From contig PZJY01000012.1 of assembly GCA_031472005.1 (NCBI GenBank), positions 310,001-374,000 of the forward strand: a stretch of DNA of 64,000 nt. Reading direction: 5' to 3'. The notes under the pieces were generated by a model. The model was not told where the DNA came from, did not search any database, and saw only the letters and a program-made list of their open reading frames with translations. A program made the position numbers and the translations under genes. This document shows, one piece after another, positions 44,158-57,100 of the stretch; position 1 is the first letter of the stretch, and every line of letters starts with the position of its first letter. This DNA is from Tetracladium setigerum. Taxonomy: Eukaryota; Ascomycota; Leotiomycetes; Helotiales.

Positions 44158-45039
44158 CCTACATAGGTAATTCTTGAGTTGATATGGTTCGAAAATGAAG
44201 AGGGAGAGAGTGGGGCTGTATGCGGCCGTAAAACAGTGGGGAATCTCAGGCTCGCTTAGCCCCCATAGGGGACGTCCTCACTTGCGGCCGTATTTTGGAA
44301 TACCGAGCTAATTCACGCATGAAAGTAATATCCAACACAGAGCAGCGCGAATCAATTGTGCACTTGGGTTTGAAAGGATTCAGTCTTTTTAGGCTGCTGT
44401 GTAGAATAACATGGATGTAGAGTATCGACTTGCGCAAACTTTGGAAAGGGGTTGAGGTTATTGGGCGGTACCCCGGCGGAGGAGGACGTTGAAAGTGATT
44501 GGGTGAATAATCGCCAGAGGAGATAGGTATGTATGAAATGACAGTGAGTAAGGTGAGTTATTTCGATTGTTGAGTTGCGGGGCCCTATGTTCCAACGCTG
44601 GTGGGAACAGGCAACGCGAGCTGCACGCGACGAGCATTGTAGTAAAATGATAGATAGGTAGGAACTGCACTATCAAATTACCCGCAATCTCTCTAATAAA
44701 TCAAGCTAACAGTGAATTAATAGAGTGTGATTGTAAAAGAAAATAATTGTCCGCACTGTCCGCAAGTCCGCATCGGAGAAACTTCAATGCAGCTTCTGCT
44801 CTGTGTAATTAGAGCCACTGTTTCCAGCCCAACTAGCCTCGAAAGCGCCTCTCCTTCAGTTTCAGCGCACGTAAAGATACGGCAAGAACTTAGCGGACTG
44901 TATGGTTGGGATTATGTATGCCTTCCAGCCTCAAACACCCCACCACCTGTTATTACAAATTTACCTAGTCCAACTGAGGACCCCCGGGAATGAATTTCAA
45001 ACACCAACGCTAACATGCAACCCTTATCAAAATATACAA
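44158..45039. other. Intergenic, no gene seen
   Basis: About 880 bp upstream of the hydrolase and downstream of the membrane protein gene. No domain-bearing frame. Confidence 0.5.
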
Positions 45040-46470
45040 TCATCTCTTCGTCACCCTGCCTTGAAAACGATCCCCCGTCCGATTACTGGAGGAACTTCGG
45101 CTATTCGTGGGTTTGGCATTTTGACTTGCAGGCCGTGGACCCAACACTTTCTTCTTCCCAAATCCGATAAGGGCATGAAGTGTTTTGAATGGAAGACGTG
45201 CAATTGCACTCAAGGCCTGGACTGGAAGTACCACCGCCGTTGCAGCCCATTCTACAACGATACCTGTGAATCCATGTGCTCTCTGACCATTATTCGCAGC
45301 TACGGCCGCCAAGGATATTGCGTCATTCAGACGCGCCTCCAATTCTTGCAATTTGGACTCGGTTTGAAATGCCTGGAGGGTAGTTCTTTTCTCGTATCGG
45401 CGAGTCGCCCGATTTAAAGCGTCGATATCTGGGCCAGAGCTTTGCGGACCTCGGTAATCAATGCGGATGTTTGTTTGCTTGTAAAGGTTGGTTCGGATGG
45501 TGTTCGCATTTCTGTCGAACCTCGATCCTCTAGAGCTTCCAATCGTTGAGCAAAATCTTTCATGTCGCCTGTGCTTTGACCTTTGGTGCTTTCATAGGGA
45601 TTTGATGCCACCATACGTTGTAGATGTAGTGTTCTTGCTTGGATCAGTTTCACAAGATGTGCCATCGGTCGAAGCTCAGAAGCCAGAATGAATATAGTAA
45701 GATTATAATCCGACACCAGCCCCTCTGATGGCCTTGACAACTGGTTTCGAATCGTATGAAGAAGGTACGCTCCGAGAAGCGGGAATAGAAAGCAGGAGAA
45801 AAGTGCGAGCACTTCGTGTGTATAGAGCTCGTTTGTAGCTGCTTGATGGGCAGGTAGTTCAGCCATATTTGGTTTCGGGCTAGTTTTCTTTGACTCTTCT
45901 TCCTCCGGCACTTCATCAAGCGTTGTTTGCGAGAAGCTCAGAGGGTTCTCATCATCGCTGTCTGGGCTGAGTATCGAATCGCTGTGGTATTCCTCCTTCT
46001 TTCGTACTGCCTGCGCCGAGTGATACCAGTCCCTGAAGGAGTTAGAAATTGAAAGCTTTGCCCTGTTCCCTTGCGACCTACCATGGCAATCTGACAGACC
46101 AGTTCAAGAAGATAGCTGCCAGCCCTAATAGCATAATGTCTGTAATCACAGAGCTTCCATTTTTAAACAGCAATCCGCCTATCGCCGGCAGGAGAGCAAA
46201 GGCCAATGGCGCGGAATGCCAGGCTGAAGAATCCGATGATTCATCATTATTACCACTGGGCTTTGGGAGGAGCAGGTCGTCTGTGGATTCCTGGAATGCC
46301 CTTCGAGCTTCACTGAGCGACAGGTCGGAGAAAGTCGATGAGCGTCGCCGCGAGAGACCCCCCATTACATTTGCCGGCTGCCGACGATTGCGCGCATTGG
46401 TATCATCGATAGTGAATGCTCTCCGGAGCGGCGCTCCCACGTTCGATGTGGCAGGTTCGTCGTCGGCCAT
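45040..46470 (-). CDS. Conserved membrane/coiled-coil protein, apparent frameshift
   Basis: Exons 45040-46032 and 46082-46470 (GTAGGT...CTTCAG) give 460 aa once one base is restored. I do not recognise a characterised family. Visible features: a disordered Arg/Ser-rich N-terminus (1-80), paired hydrophobic segments (APLAFALLPAIGGLLF and DIMLLGLAAIFLNWSV), then an acidic linker. A second pair follows around LALFSCFLFPLLGAYLL and DYNLTIFILASELRPM, then an amphipathic coiled-coil (ALNRATRRYEKR...LQELEARLNDAI). A hydrophobic VVEWAATAVVLPVQAL helix and a basic tail end it. At 45431-45435 (GGGCC on +) one base is missing; an added base gives KALGPDIDALNRATRR. It shares a 409-bp promoter with the F-box gene. 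Confidence 0.72.
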
Positions 46471-46879
46471 GAATAATGGGAGAGGACAAGGCGAAGGTGG
46501 AGAGCTGGTAAATGGCGCTTGGCGGGGAGGGAACAAGGATATTGTGAGGATGAGGATCCTCTGAAAATGCGGAGGAGAAACAGGGGAGGGAATGCGGCAA
46601 ATAGGGGAGCTAGGGTTTGCTTCTTTTGCTTCCTTTGACCATCATTTCCATACCTTGATGTTGAGATGAAAGAGACGGACAGACAGATACAACGACAATT
46701 TCATCCTCCACATCATCGCCGCCTGTCCGCTTAGGGTTACGCCTGTGCTTCGTTACCTACAGCCAAAGAAGCAGCAGCAGTTGCGTTTGCTCATCGTCAT
46801 CACAAAAGCCAATTAGTCTCGGAGAACTGGCGATCACCACAGCTCGTGTGACCGCGAAGCTTAAAGTTACTATTATATA
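46471..46879. promoter_or_regulatory. Bidirectional promoter
   Basis: 409 bp between the divergent membrane-protein and F-box genes. No TATA box stands out and no other gene is seen. Confidence 0.5.
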
Positions 46880-47938
46880 ATGAGCAACGCGATATTATTG
46901 GGAAAACTCTCGGTCTCCGATTTTCCCAGGGATACCATCATATATCATCGCCAGGACTCCAAGTTAATCCAAATCGAAACTCTTCCGGCACGCCAGCCCT
47001 CATTTGGACGACTCAAAATCCTCGCGGTTGAGTTGCTTCAACTTGTCGTACAACATGTGGATTTGCAAACACTTGCTGCGCTGCGTCTGGTCTGCTATTC
47101 CTTGAAGTCTTTAATAGACAGCACCTTTGAGTATGAGCTGATCAGGAGACACGCTCCCACCGTCATGAAAGCAATGAAGGAGACCAAAACCCTGAAATAT
47201 CACACCCTTTCAGATGTGTATAGAGCTCTGGTCACCAAGTCATGTACTTTTTGTCCAGATTTTGGACCTTGCATCTTCCTCCTTACTTGCAAGCGCTGCT
47301 GCCTCAATTGTATCGCCAGCGAACGAGCTCTTCGTCTTATTCTGCCATCTTACGCTCCAAAGTATTACGGCATATCTACAAATCTCATCGAGACGGTGAA
47401 AAGACTGCAGATAATACCAGGCAAATATCGATGTCGAGCCTATGCGGGAAGGCTGACCTTGGATCGCCCTGGGGAGGATCTCGTTATGGCCTCTGAAGTG
47501 GAGAGCAACGCTATCAGCTTTCATGGAAACCGAGAAGAAATGGAGCGACGACTGGAAGAGGAATTTGCGACTCAGAGCAGTAACCAAGCTCTCCTTCAAA
47601 GCAGTCCCTTATTTGCACATCACCCCTGGCGGAGTGCAATTTACACCACAGAAAGTGAGCTCTTCTACCCCAGTGCCTTTGATGGTTATCGCTTTGCTGG
47701 CTCTGTTGAAATGCAGGTTCTTTGCAAGGAAACTGGTGGCATTGAAACCGCACTGTGGTGTCTGGGTTGCAGAAGTGGATTGGGTACATCTCATCAATTT
47801 TCCTCAAACTCGAGTGATTGGTATCGTCGTTGGCCAAGGTCTGTCGGGCGAGCTTTTGACGAGGCGGGGTTTTGGAAGCATGTTGAGACCTGCGAATACA
47901 CTTCAGAAATCTCCCTAGTCTCAGACACAAGTATGTGA
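46880..47938 (+). CDS. F-box protein with Cys-rich region
   Basis: Single-exon 352-aa protein. The F-box motif (about 45-80: LKILAVELLQLVVQHVDLQTLAALRLVCYSL) would bind Skp1 and recruit a target to an SCF ubiquitin ligase. A Cys-rich stretch follows at about 120-147 (CTFCPDFG-CIF-CKRCCLNC), resembling a small zinc-binding site that many fungal F-box proteins carry. The C-terminal half has no recognised repeat (no LRR or WD40), so the substrate is unknown. It is intronless, in contrast to most neighbours. The ATG at 46880 is the first in frame. Confidence 0.82.
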   Translation: MSNAILLGKLSVSDFPRDTIIYHRQDSKLIQIETLPARQPSFGRLKILAVELLQLVVQHVDLQTLAALRLVCYSLKSLIDSTFEYELIRRHAPTVMKAMKETKTLKYHTLSDVYRALVTKSCTFCPDFGPCIFLLTCKRCCLNCIASERALRLILPSYAPKYYGISTNLIETVKRLQIIPGKYRCRAYAGRLTLDRPGEDLVMASEVESNAISFHGNREEMERRLEEEFATQSSNQALLQSSPLFAHHPWRSAIYTTESELFYPSAFDGYRFAGSVEMQVLCKETGGIETALWCLGCRSGLGTSHQFSSNSSDWYRRWPRSVGRAFDEAGFWKHVETCEYTSEISLVSDTSM

Positions 47939-49018
47939 TCTTAGGAAGCTTAGAACCAAATCATGGGCTTCTGAGGATTCAAGAGTTCATTTTCCCCGAA
48001 GGTGAAAAACTCTCGCATGACCCAAACTCTAAAGCTACCCCAACATCTCTATTATTTCGTTCAAATTCAACAGAAAACACCAAACAAAAGCCAGTCAATC
48101 AAATTATGGAGATATCGCAGTACTTCCCTTCCACACAATCCAGATGGAACTGAGGGTTTGTGCGTTATCAGTTCTTCGCACCTGCTAGAATGGGCTTGTT
48201 ATCTCTCATTCGCAGCCAAGTTCACCACCATCACAAAATTTTGGTCATTTTGACCATTTTGACGGTTTACTCGGATCTTGGGAGAGCAACAACATGTACA
48301 AAACGAGACACCGCTTTCTAAAAAGTCGCGATCAAGCAACTGTCGTTGTTACCTCGGTCTCTCTTTTTATGTGTATCAGGTGCACATGTCACCCTGTAGA
48401 TATGGGGATGGGTGCCAGCAGGGTTGCCATGCAGTGTTGTCACTGCAAGGCCATATCAAAAGGGGTAGTTTCCCCGTGCGCGACTAGCGCTCCTATATCT
48501 CCTATCGTGGGAATCTTAATTGCAACCACTTTCTCAACTCCAGCGAGTAGAAAGTCGCGATTACATATTTACAATGTTTCGATCTGCACATTCTCGTTTG
48601 TGGCACCTGTGGCTTGGCTGCTATTACACCAAAGATCAACGTCTTGGCGCCCTTCAGTGGTCAAGTGGCCAGCGGTCGGTTGATACAACCGAGAACAGGA
48701 ATATAGTGTTCGATGTTGTTCAGCTGCGAATTGGGCACCTGAACATCTAGTGCAACGGCATTGCGTCCATAAAAGGCCTTTTCAACGCTGCCCGCACCTC
48801 GATTGAGCATCGTCGTCCTTGGGCAGTACTGTACCTTTCTTTACACGTCATTGAGGTTGCCCTTCAACTGCCGGTCGTTACATCTCTCTATATTGCCGAA
48901 CTTACAAACTTTACTTAATCGCGCTGTCTTTTCCTTTGCTTTCTTTTCTTTTTGGGCAGCGCAGAGTTTACCTTTGTCTCTCTCTTACTGTGGGATCATT
49001 GAAATCAACCAATTCAAA
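47939..49018. other. Intergenic, promoter of GH3 gene
   Basis: 1.08 kb. Several overlapping short open frames (48000-48750) have no domain. Pyrimidine-rich leader sequence (48890-49000) precedes the GH3 start. Confidence 0.5.
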
Positions 49019-51897
49019 ATGGTGCATTTCAAAGTTTTAACGGTTGTCGCCTTAATATCTTCAGCAGTCGCGACGAGATTCAGCAATGGCTTCGAGGAGG
49101 AAGCCGCGCGTGTGAAAGCACTCTTGGAAAATGCTTCCTCGATCAAGGAACGAGATGCTCCTCCAGGATTTGTCGCCGCGCCTTATTATCCAACCCCGAA
49201 AGGCGGATGGGTAGCAAGCTGGAAAGATTCATACAGCAAAGCTGCAATCCTTGTTGCCAATATGACTCTTGCCGAGAAGGTCAATATCACCAGCGGTACA
49301 GGATTTCTCATGGGACGGTGCACAGGAAATACTGGCTCGGCTCTCCGTCTCGGCTTTCCCAGTATTTGTCTACAGGATTCGGCACTGGGTGTGGCGAGAA
49401 CTGATCACAGTACTGCTTTCGCCGCAGGTATCACTACGGGAGCTACCTTTAACAAGAAGCTCTTTCTCGCGAGAGGCTCTGCAATTGGTGCAGAAGCTCG
49501 TGGAAAGGGTGTTAATATTCAACTTGGCCCTGCCGTTGGCCCAATAGGTCGCAAACCAAGAGGTGGCAGAAACTGGGAGTCTTTTGGAGCGGATCCAGTG
49601 CTTCAAGCATGGGGTGGCTCCGAGACAATCAAAGGGATTCAGTCTCATGGTGTTATTGCAACTATCAAGCATTGGATTGGAAATGGTAAGTCCGCGAGTC
49701 TACTTATAGGTTACGTGATTTTTGGGTATTCTGTTTTGGTCCACCGCTTTTCCACCTCAGTCTTTTTTCGGGAACATGCTAATATGATTTCTGCAATTCA
49801 GAGCAAGAAATGTACAGAATGGACCTTCCTATTCCTCATGGCGTGATGAAAGCGTTGAGCAGCAACATCGGCGATCGAGCTCTGCATGAGCTTTATGCTT
49901 GGCCATTCGCTGAGGGAATTAGAGCCGGAGTAGGAGCCGTTATGACCGCTTACAATGATGTTAATGGAAGTGCTTCGTCGCAAAATAGCTACCTGATCAA
50001 CGGGATACTGAAAGATGAGTTGGGATTCCAAGGTTTGGCACGTGACCTGCACGCTTTTTCTGAATATTTTCTAATATTTTTGTAGGTCATGACAGACTGG
50101 TTCGCCCAGGTGACTGGAGTAGCTTGTGCTTTATCAGGCAATGATATGGCTATGCCCGGGGATGGTATGCTCCCGTTACTGGGCTTCACGTATTGGGCTT
50201 CTGATCTCTCCAGGAGTGTTCTGAACGGCTCAGTTCCACTTGACCGTCTCAACGACCAAGTAACTCGGATCGTTGCAACCTGGTACCAAATGGGCCAGGA
50301 TAAGAACTACCCTCCACCAAACTTCTCAGCAAATACAGCCGATGCAAGTGGCCCTTGTTACCCAGCAGCTCTGATCTCACCTACTTGTAACCACAACGAG
50401 TATGTGGACGTTCAATCCGATCATAAAACCGTCGCTAGAGAGGTTTCAAGAGAAGGAATCACTCTGTTAAAGAATTCTGGAAATGTTCTTCCACTTTCAA
50501 CAACAGCCTCGCTTAAAGTCTTTGGTTCTGGTGCACAAAACAATCCGGATGGACCAAACGCTTGTGAGGACCGTTCTTGCAACATCGGCGTTCTTGGTAT
50601 GGGATGGGGAAGTGGTAGGTCTAATCAAGCGTGAATTCTATCGCATATGCTGACTTTTCAGGTACTGCGAATTATCCATATTTGGATGCTCCAATCGACG
50701 CTCTAAAGCGTGCTGCTCAAAACGTAACATACTACCCCAGCGACTCATTCCCATCCAACCTCCCTACTCCCTCAGCCTCAGATATCGCACTCGTTTTCCT
50801 CACTAGTGACTCCGGTGAAAACTCTCGTACTGTTGAAGGAAATAACGGCGATCGAAGTTCTGACGGTCTATACGCTTGGCACAAAGGTGATGACCTCGTC
50901 AAAGCCGCCGCAGCCAAGTTCTCTACTGTCATCGTCATATTTCATACTGTCGGTCCCGTTCTTCTCGAGCGCTGGATAGACCTCCCATCCGTCAAAGGCG
51001 TTCTCATTGCCCATCTCCCCGGCCAAGAAGCCGGCGATAGCTTGACCGACATCCTTTTCGGCAAATTCTCACCCAGTGGACATCTCCCATATTCCATTAT
51101 CAAAAAAGAATCCGACTACCCCGACAGCCTCAACATCCGCGGTTTCGAACTTTTCCAAGTCCAAGATACCTTCTCGGAAGGTCTCTACATCGACTACCGC
51201 TACCTCAACAAAAACGGCATCAAACCCCGCTACCCATTCGGTCACGGTCTCTCCTACACCACATTCTCCAGATCATCCCTTGCCATCAAAGCCGTCACAC
51301 CCATCACCGCCTTCCCACCGGCACGCAAGCCAAAAGGTTCTGTCCCAGCCTACTCCCTCGCCATCCCCTCCCCACTCGAAGTAGCCTGGCCAGCCGGCTT
51401 CCAAAAAATAAACCGCTACCTCTATCCATACATTGACAACCCATCCTCCTACCTCACAACAAACAAATACAACTACCCACCGGCTACTCCACAACCCCCA
51501 AACCCGACCTCGTCGCCGGCGGCGATCAAGGCGGTAACCCGGCTCTCTGGGACGTCATGTTCACGCTCTCTTTGACTGTGACCAACACCGGTGTTGCCTC
51601 AGGTAAAGACGTCGTGATGGTATTTGTGTCTTACCCTGCTTCTTCGCAGGCGGCTTTTGAAACACCAATTATTCAGTTGAGAGCGTTCGAGAAGACGGCG
51701 ACGTTGGCACCTGGGGGAGTGAGCAGGTGAGTTTGAGTATCACGAGGAAGGATTTGAGTGTTTGGGATGTGGTGGTGCAAAATTGGAGAATTCCTGAGGG
51801 GGAGTTTGTGTTTTGGGTTGGCAATTCGACTGAGGGGTTGACGGTGGCGTGTGGAAGTGGTGGTGCGTGCAGTGGTGGGAGGGTGTCGCCGGTTTGA
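49019..51897 (+). CDS. GH3 beta-glucosidase, secreted, two apparent frameshifts
   Basis: Exons 49019-49685, 49802-50037, 50086-50614, 50662-51897. Restoring two bases gives 889 aa. It is a secreted family 3 beta-glucosidase that would release glucose from cellobiose and oligosaccharides outside the cell. Signal peptide: MVHFKVLTVVALISSAVA. Marks are GKGVNIQLGPAVGP, KHWIGNEQE, the nucleophile D305 in VMTDW, GREG-like REVSREGITLLKN, YPFGHGLSYT, and a C-terminal fibronectin-III-like region (TLSLTVTNTGVASGKDVV). One base is missing at about 51480 in the YNYPPGYST block and one at 51713-51717 (GGGGG) before SEQVSLSITRKDL. The two together restore the frame to TGA at 51897. Intron 50038-50085 appears to use a GC donor (TTG then GCACGT), giving FQGL-VMTDW. 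Confidence 0.87.
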
Positions 51898-54148
51898 TTG
51901 ATTATGGATGTTGGTAATAATGGGGGAGACGAGGAGATTGGAAGAAATGGGAGGGTATGGTTCTGTAGCTTAATTTCTCTTATTTAGTACATAGGTGAGA
52001 AAGTGTATTCAATGTACCTCGCTATCTCTGTTACGCTATGCTATATTGCGTGCAGATGCTATATTGTGTGCGGATTGGGAGGCACCCAATTACTGTTCCT
52101 AGCCTGCACAGCAAGTGAACATGGCAAATGAACAAAAGGTAGAAAAGTAGAAAAAGAGAAAAGAAGAAAAAGAGTTCGTGAATATCTATCTGTATCGTGC
52201 TATCCATAAATCACTTAGTCCCACCAACCAACCAAACATACCAACAAATTAGTACGCGGTGAATATGATATGCATTTCACACATGGCATGCCATTATTCC
52301 CGAAACTACCGAAGCTGTAGTACGTACCTATACGAGGTGAAGTGGTAGTGATGGAGCCGCGTGGAAGCTGTCCCTTCCGTCCCTTTTAATTAATTCCATC
52401 CCAACTCCACCTCTTAGGAAGACAGAGCACGGCTAGATGAAGAATACAAGTCTTTTCCACCCTATATCATTGTGATCACCTACCATGTTAGCACTGTCTA
52501 GTTGGCATATTCTTCCGTCTTAGCACGAGTAAAATCTATCCTTCTCCAACGAAGTCGACTTCTGTTCTCAAAAATTTCCGACAAGGACCAAGGTTCCATG
52601 AACTGTCTCTTTCTCAGTCCCAATATCAAACTATGGATTTGAAGTTAGGTGATGGAGGACGTTGCAGCGCGACCCAGAGGTCGGTCAGAGGAAGAGATGG
52701 ACGTTGACTGACAAGTTAATCGAAGACGAAATTCCAGCTGTACGAGAAAGATACAGACAGTCTATATATAAGTTTTTGAAGGATCACTGATGGATACCCA
52801 AGTAAAAAGGAGGATATGTATGTAGCAAATACCTACCTTACCTATCTGTCCTCAACCCCCTCACCTCCCTTCTTTGACCTCAAAAACAAAATAAAATCAA
52901 GTTACGTTGAAAGTGAAAACCTGGGGGGAAGAAAGAATCTCGTTCTGGTACCTTACCTACTACTCACCTACCTTACATGTACCTACTACCTGCTCTCTGC
53001 CTTCTTCCAACTTATCATTTCTCATTCCTCCCCAGTATAAACAAGTATAGGCAGGTTCCCCCTAACTCTTATTCTTCTGCTTCCAACAGCTCCTGCTTTC
53101 TTTTGCTTCCTTCTTTCTTCTCCTTCCCCTTCCTCTTCCTCATACTCCTTCCCTACTCCTTCTCTTCCTCCTACGTACTTGATTCTTGCTTCTTGCTTCC
53201 TCCCTTTCCCTTTCGTACGTACGTGCGTGCGTGTGGGGGTATGCGCCAAGAATATACGAAGCCGCGATATCCATTCCAGACGGGAAAATAGCAGGAAACA
53301 GGGCATTCCTTGTAGTGATCTTCCCAGGGCCATCTTCATACCTGATCTATCTCCATAAAAAGTCTACCTAGTTCAGATAGTCCGAGCGTGGAAATCAAGG
53401 ATCATTTATGGATTATTCAAGGATAGGTGGTTTAGGAAGCAGGTACAGTATTATGTGGCAAAATGCTAAAACATAGCATCCAAGAAAAGAAATGGAAAAG
53501 AAAGAAATAATGGCATGTGAAAGAATAAATGCCACTGAAATGTACTGGTCCATGATTCATGCATTTCTCGTATTCTTCACTTCTTCACTTTAGTATTCTA
53601 TTTTCAGAAGATGAAAAAAAAAAAACGTAATATAGCAATATAACAGACTTTCAATAATGCGTTGTCATATTTTTAAACCAAATCAAATCAAAAAGACCAA
53701 AAAAACTATGGGTATCGATCGACCAAAAAAGAAAAGAGAAAAGGGAAAAGAGAAGGCAAACATGATTTCCCCTCCTCTACCTCCTCTTATTTCCTTTGCT
53801 TACATAGGTACATAGGTACATAATTTCCCTTCCTTTCCTTCCCGTCCTGTTCCTTCATCTCATTTCATCTCATATTTGTATCATGTCGTAGCTCCATCAA
53901 ATCCTTCCATCCTGTGTGACCAAGATATCTCGCCATGGGCAAATATATACATTAGGACAAGATAAACAAAAAGTGAAAGTTGCGAAAGAAGCCGAAAAGG
54001 TTATGCAGCGGACTTACTACCACCAGCTCCAAAAACTCCAGAAAGAAATCCCAAAAATTGAACACGAATATAGCCACCAAACCAAGAGCATATAAACACC
54101 TTAAATGCAAAACCTGTCCTTGAAAGTAAGAAGCGATGGACGATTAGA
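51898..54148. other. Long intergenic region with CT-rich tract
   Basis: 2.25 kb. It holds an 18-bp tandem repeat (52038-52073), a strongly pyrimidine-biased strand stretch (about 53061-53215) and a CGTA/CGTG-rich patch near 53215-53235. Purine-rich sequence lies near 53725-53760, and TACATAGG microsatellite units near 53803-53822. No coding region is credible. Confidence 0.55.
52038..52073. repeat. 18-bp tandem direct repeat
   Basis: Two adjacent copies of ATGCTATATTGYGTGCRG with two differences, in the 3' flank of the GH3 gene. Confidence 0.7.
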
Positions 54149-57100
54149 TTAGTTTCCGGCATGTCCACCATCTCCATATACACCACCACCACCAACAGTC
54201 CCACTCATGAACCCGCCAAAATCATCACTTGTAGTCTCAGGTGGCAGCATGTTAAAAGGCATGAACCACGCTGAACTGCCATCGATATTCGTGCCACCAC
54301 TGCTCAAATTAATATCCCAACCCTGAGCGCCAGCATCGAGGATGCTCTGTGAGCTGAGAGATGAGGGATCCATGTTGGCATAGGCGCCAAAGACGAATTG
54401 GCGGTCGAGTTGGGGCATGAGCGCCTGTTGCTGTTGTTGGGAGTGATGGTTGTTTGGAGGGCCGAGATTTGGGAAGGGAGAATGGGTGTACATATCCGCG
54501 AGAGAGGTGGGGGAGATGTCGTTGTATTGTTGTTGTTGATGCTGGTGCTGCTGACTATGCTGATTAAGATGTTGTTGGTTTTGCATTTGCATTTGCTGGG
54601 CTGCGGAAGGGATATTGGTGTTGAGGTAGTCAGGCGGATCTGGTTTCGCTCGTTTCGAACGGCTGCTTTTGGGTTGTTTGCTTGCGGGTTGTGCGTTTCG
54701 AGGTGGTATGGGTGGGAGTGTGTTAAAGAATTCTTCGACGGTGGCGTAGTCTGACTTTTGCTCGAGGACGGCATCGTCGCCTTTCTCCTTTTTGGCAGCA
54801 CCCCCACCAGATGGATCCTCGTAGTCTGAATGTGATACCCCATGAGGATATCGATCGAACCAGTCCCCGTACTGGAATAGACTGGCTGTGGATTGATCTA
54901 TACTTCCAGCCGAAGGACCCTTTTTGGCAACGTCCGCAAAGAATCGGTACTGATCTTTCAAATTCTCGGCCATCCAATGAAACATCCCCCAGTATTTTTT
55001 CATCTTGGTGATATATGTAACGTTGATGGCAAGATTCTTCTTGCATACCGATTCCATCGCGGCGTTCTTGGAAAACACACCATAAATGTGGACAGTGCTT
55101 GATAAAAAGGCGCAGTACCCTGTGAATGGAGCAGTGACAAAGTGCGATGAGGCATCCTGCAAGATATCAGATATTCTATTAGCTGACCTGAATGCTCGAG
55201 CACCAGCCTGTGTTGCGAAATCCTTTGGGACATCCGCTGGTGGGCGACCTCCAGGCTGGCTTGGGACTGCAAAGCGGCTCATGAAGAGAACGTTTTGCAA
55301 AGCCGAGATGTGGAGAAATAAGAATTGATTGTCGAGGCCCTCGGTTTGATGTGTACGGAGATTCTCTTCGTTGTACTTCAAGGACTCGGGGAGGGATTCG
55401 TCGAACTCTTCGATCTGCTTGATCAAGACAGCGTACTGAGACTCTGAGTGCCACATCGGCAACAAATCTTGCTCTTTCCCGCCCAAATTTAGGTAGTTGA
55501 TGATTCGTCCCCACAAAGCAATGGAACGAATCATATAGGCTGCTACACCCATGTTCTCTTTGGCGTTGGAAAGCTGACCAGCGCCAGGTGAGATAGCGTG
55601 TGGCACATTGCCATTCAGATCTTCTGTTGGTCCAGGCATATCAAGCTGGAAGAATTTCTCCCTGATTGGCAGCTGTACTTTGATTGTATCTTCTTTGATG
55701 AATGTTGGTCGGTCGGTGCCAGAAGAGTTGAACCTGTCCATAAGGAAGCAAGACCACATAGTTCTCCTTCGGATCTCTCGATCGATGAAGCTTAACTCTA
55801 CGGTCCCGTTGCGCTTCTGTGGGTCGTAGTCGAGATCTTGATGTAGCTGTAAGGCGTACGCCATACGAATTGCCTGCCCACCCAGCGACCAACTGCGCCC
55901 ACCATGGCATGTGCCAAATTCGTGCAAGCCAAGCAACAACAAGCAAGTTAAAATAGTGATGTTGGGCCATTCATATCGCCTCATGACAATGTCACGAGCT
56001 TTGGAAGCCCATTCCTCGCCTCTGAGGAAAGCAGGTTGAGTGTTAAGCTTTGGATGAGTTGAAAAACGTGCTGAAATAGCACATACTGCGAGTATAAGAA
56101 CAGGTGGTAAAGTGCCAGACCTATCATGATCAGTGATGCCCAGCAACGAGAATCAATCAGACTTACCTCAGCTTCCTCATGTAACTCGGTTTATGAAGTA
56201 GGTGATAGGTCTGGCCATACAAAGTCGAAAAGTATACTTCTGCAAGATGCTCCTGGATCTCTTTTGGTGGCAGCGACTCGGCCCCTTCAGCAAGCAGTTT
56301 ACTCTCTTCGGCTTCTTGTATCATCAATGACGGTGGTTTTGCGGCATCAATGGTGGAAGCAGAGGCAGATTGTGCCCATTCATCGAAGTTCGCTGCAAAA
56401 GCGTCATCCGCCGAACGCTTCTTTCCACTTGTGGTAGGTGATGTTGTTCCAGGAATCGCCGGCTTCACATTTGCCCTGGCCACTAAAGCCGTCGTGACAG
56501 CCTGCTCCTCAACCGGAACAATCTTGATGATCCGGTCTTCCATTCTCTTCAATCTTTTGTCGAGCATGGCCATGTAATCCGTTCGAGGAGCAGCCTTTCG
56601 CGTCGTTACTTTATACACACAGGGGACTCTTGACCGTATGCAATGTTTGCAGGCAGGCTTTTCCCCAGAGCATCGGATTTTCTTCCGCCGACACGCTATA
56701 CATGCTAAAGGAAGACGTTTCCGTTCCTTGCCAGCTTTGGTCTTCAATTCTGTCCAAGCCGGAGTTGGATCATTCTTGTCCTCCTTTGGCTTTGTGCCCA
56801 AATCACTGCCGTCAACCGCCCCTCCACCCGAAAGCCCAAAGTCATCGCCGAAGCCAGCCCCTCCAGCTCGATTACTTGCCGGGCTTGCGACATCCGACAT
56901 GCCGCTCGTGCTGTTGTGTCTAGCCTGTCCCGTGGCATTACTAAGGCTCGCTCGATGTGCTGCCATTGAGGTGATGGATGGTCTGTGGTCGGCTGGTATA
57001 GAAGCGATGGAGTTCCGGTGATCTCCAGGTATGGAAGACATTGAGCCTCGATGCGATGTAGTTGGCTCGTGTCCTCCCAGATTATATGATTGAGGATGGT

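Noticed and set aside
45040..45911. Two separate small genes at 45040-45351 and 45414-45911
   Set aside because: The two frames abut and join into one coiled-coil protein if a single base is added, so they are parts of one gene.
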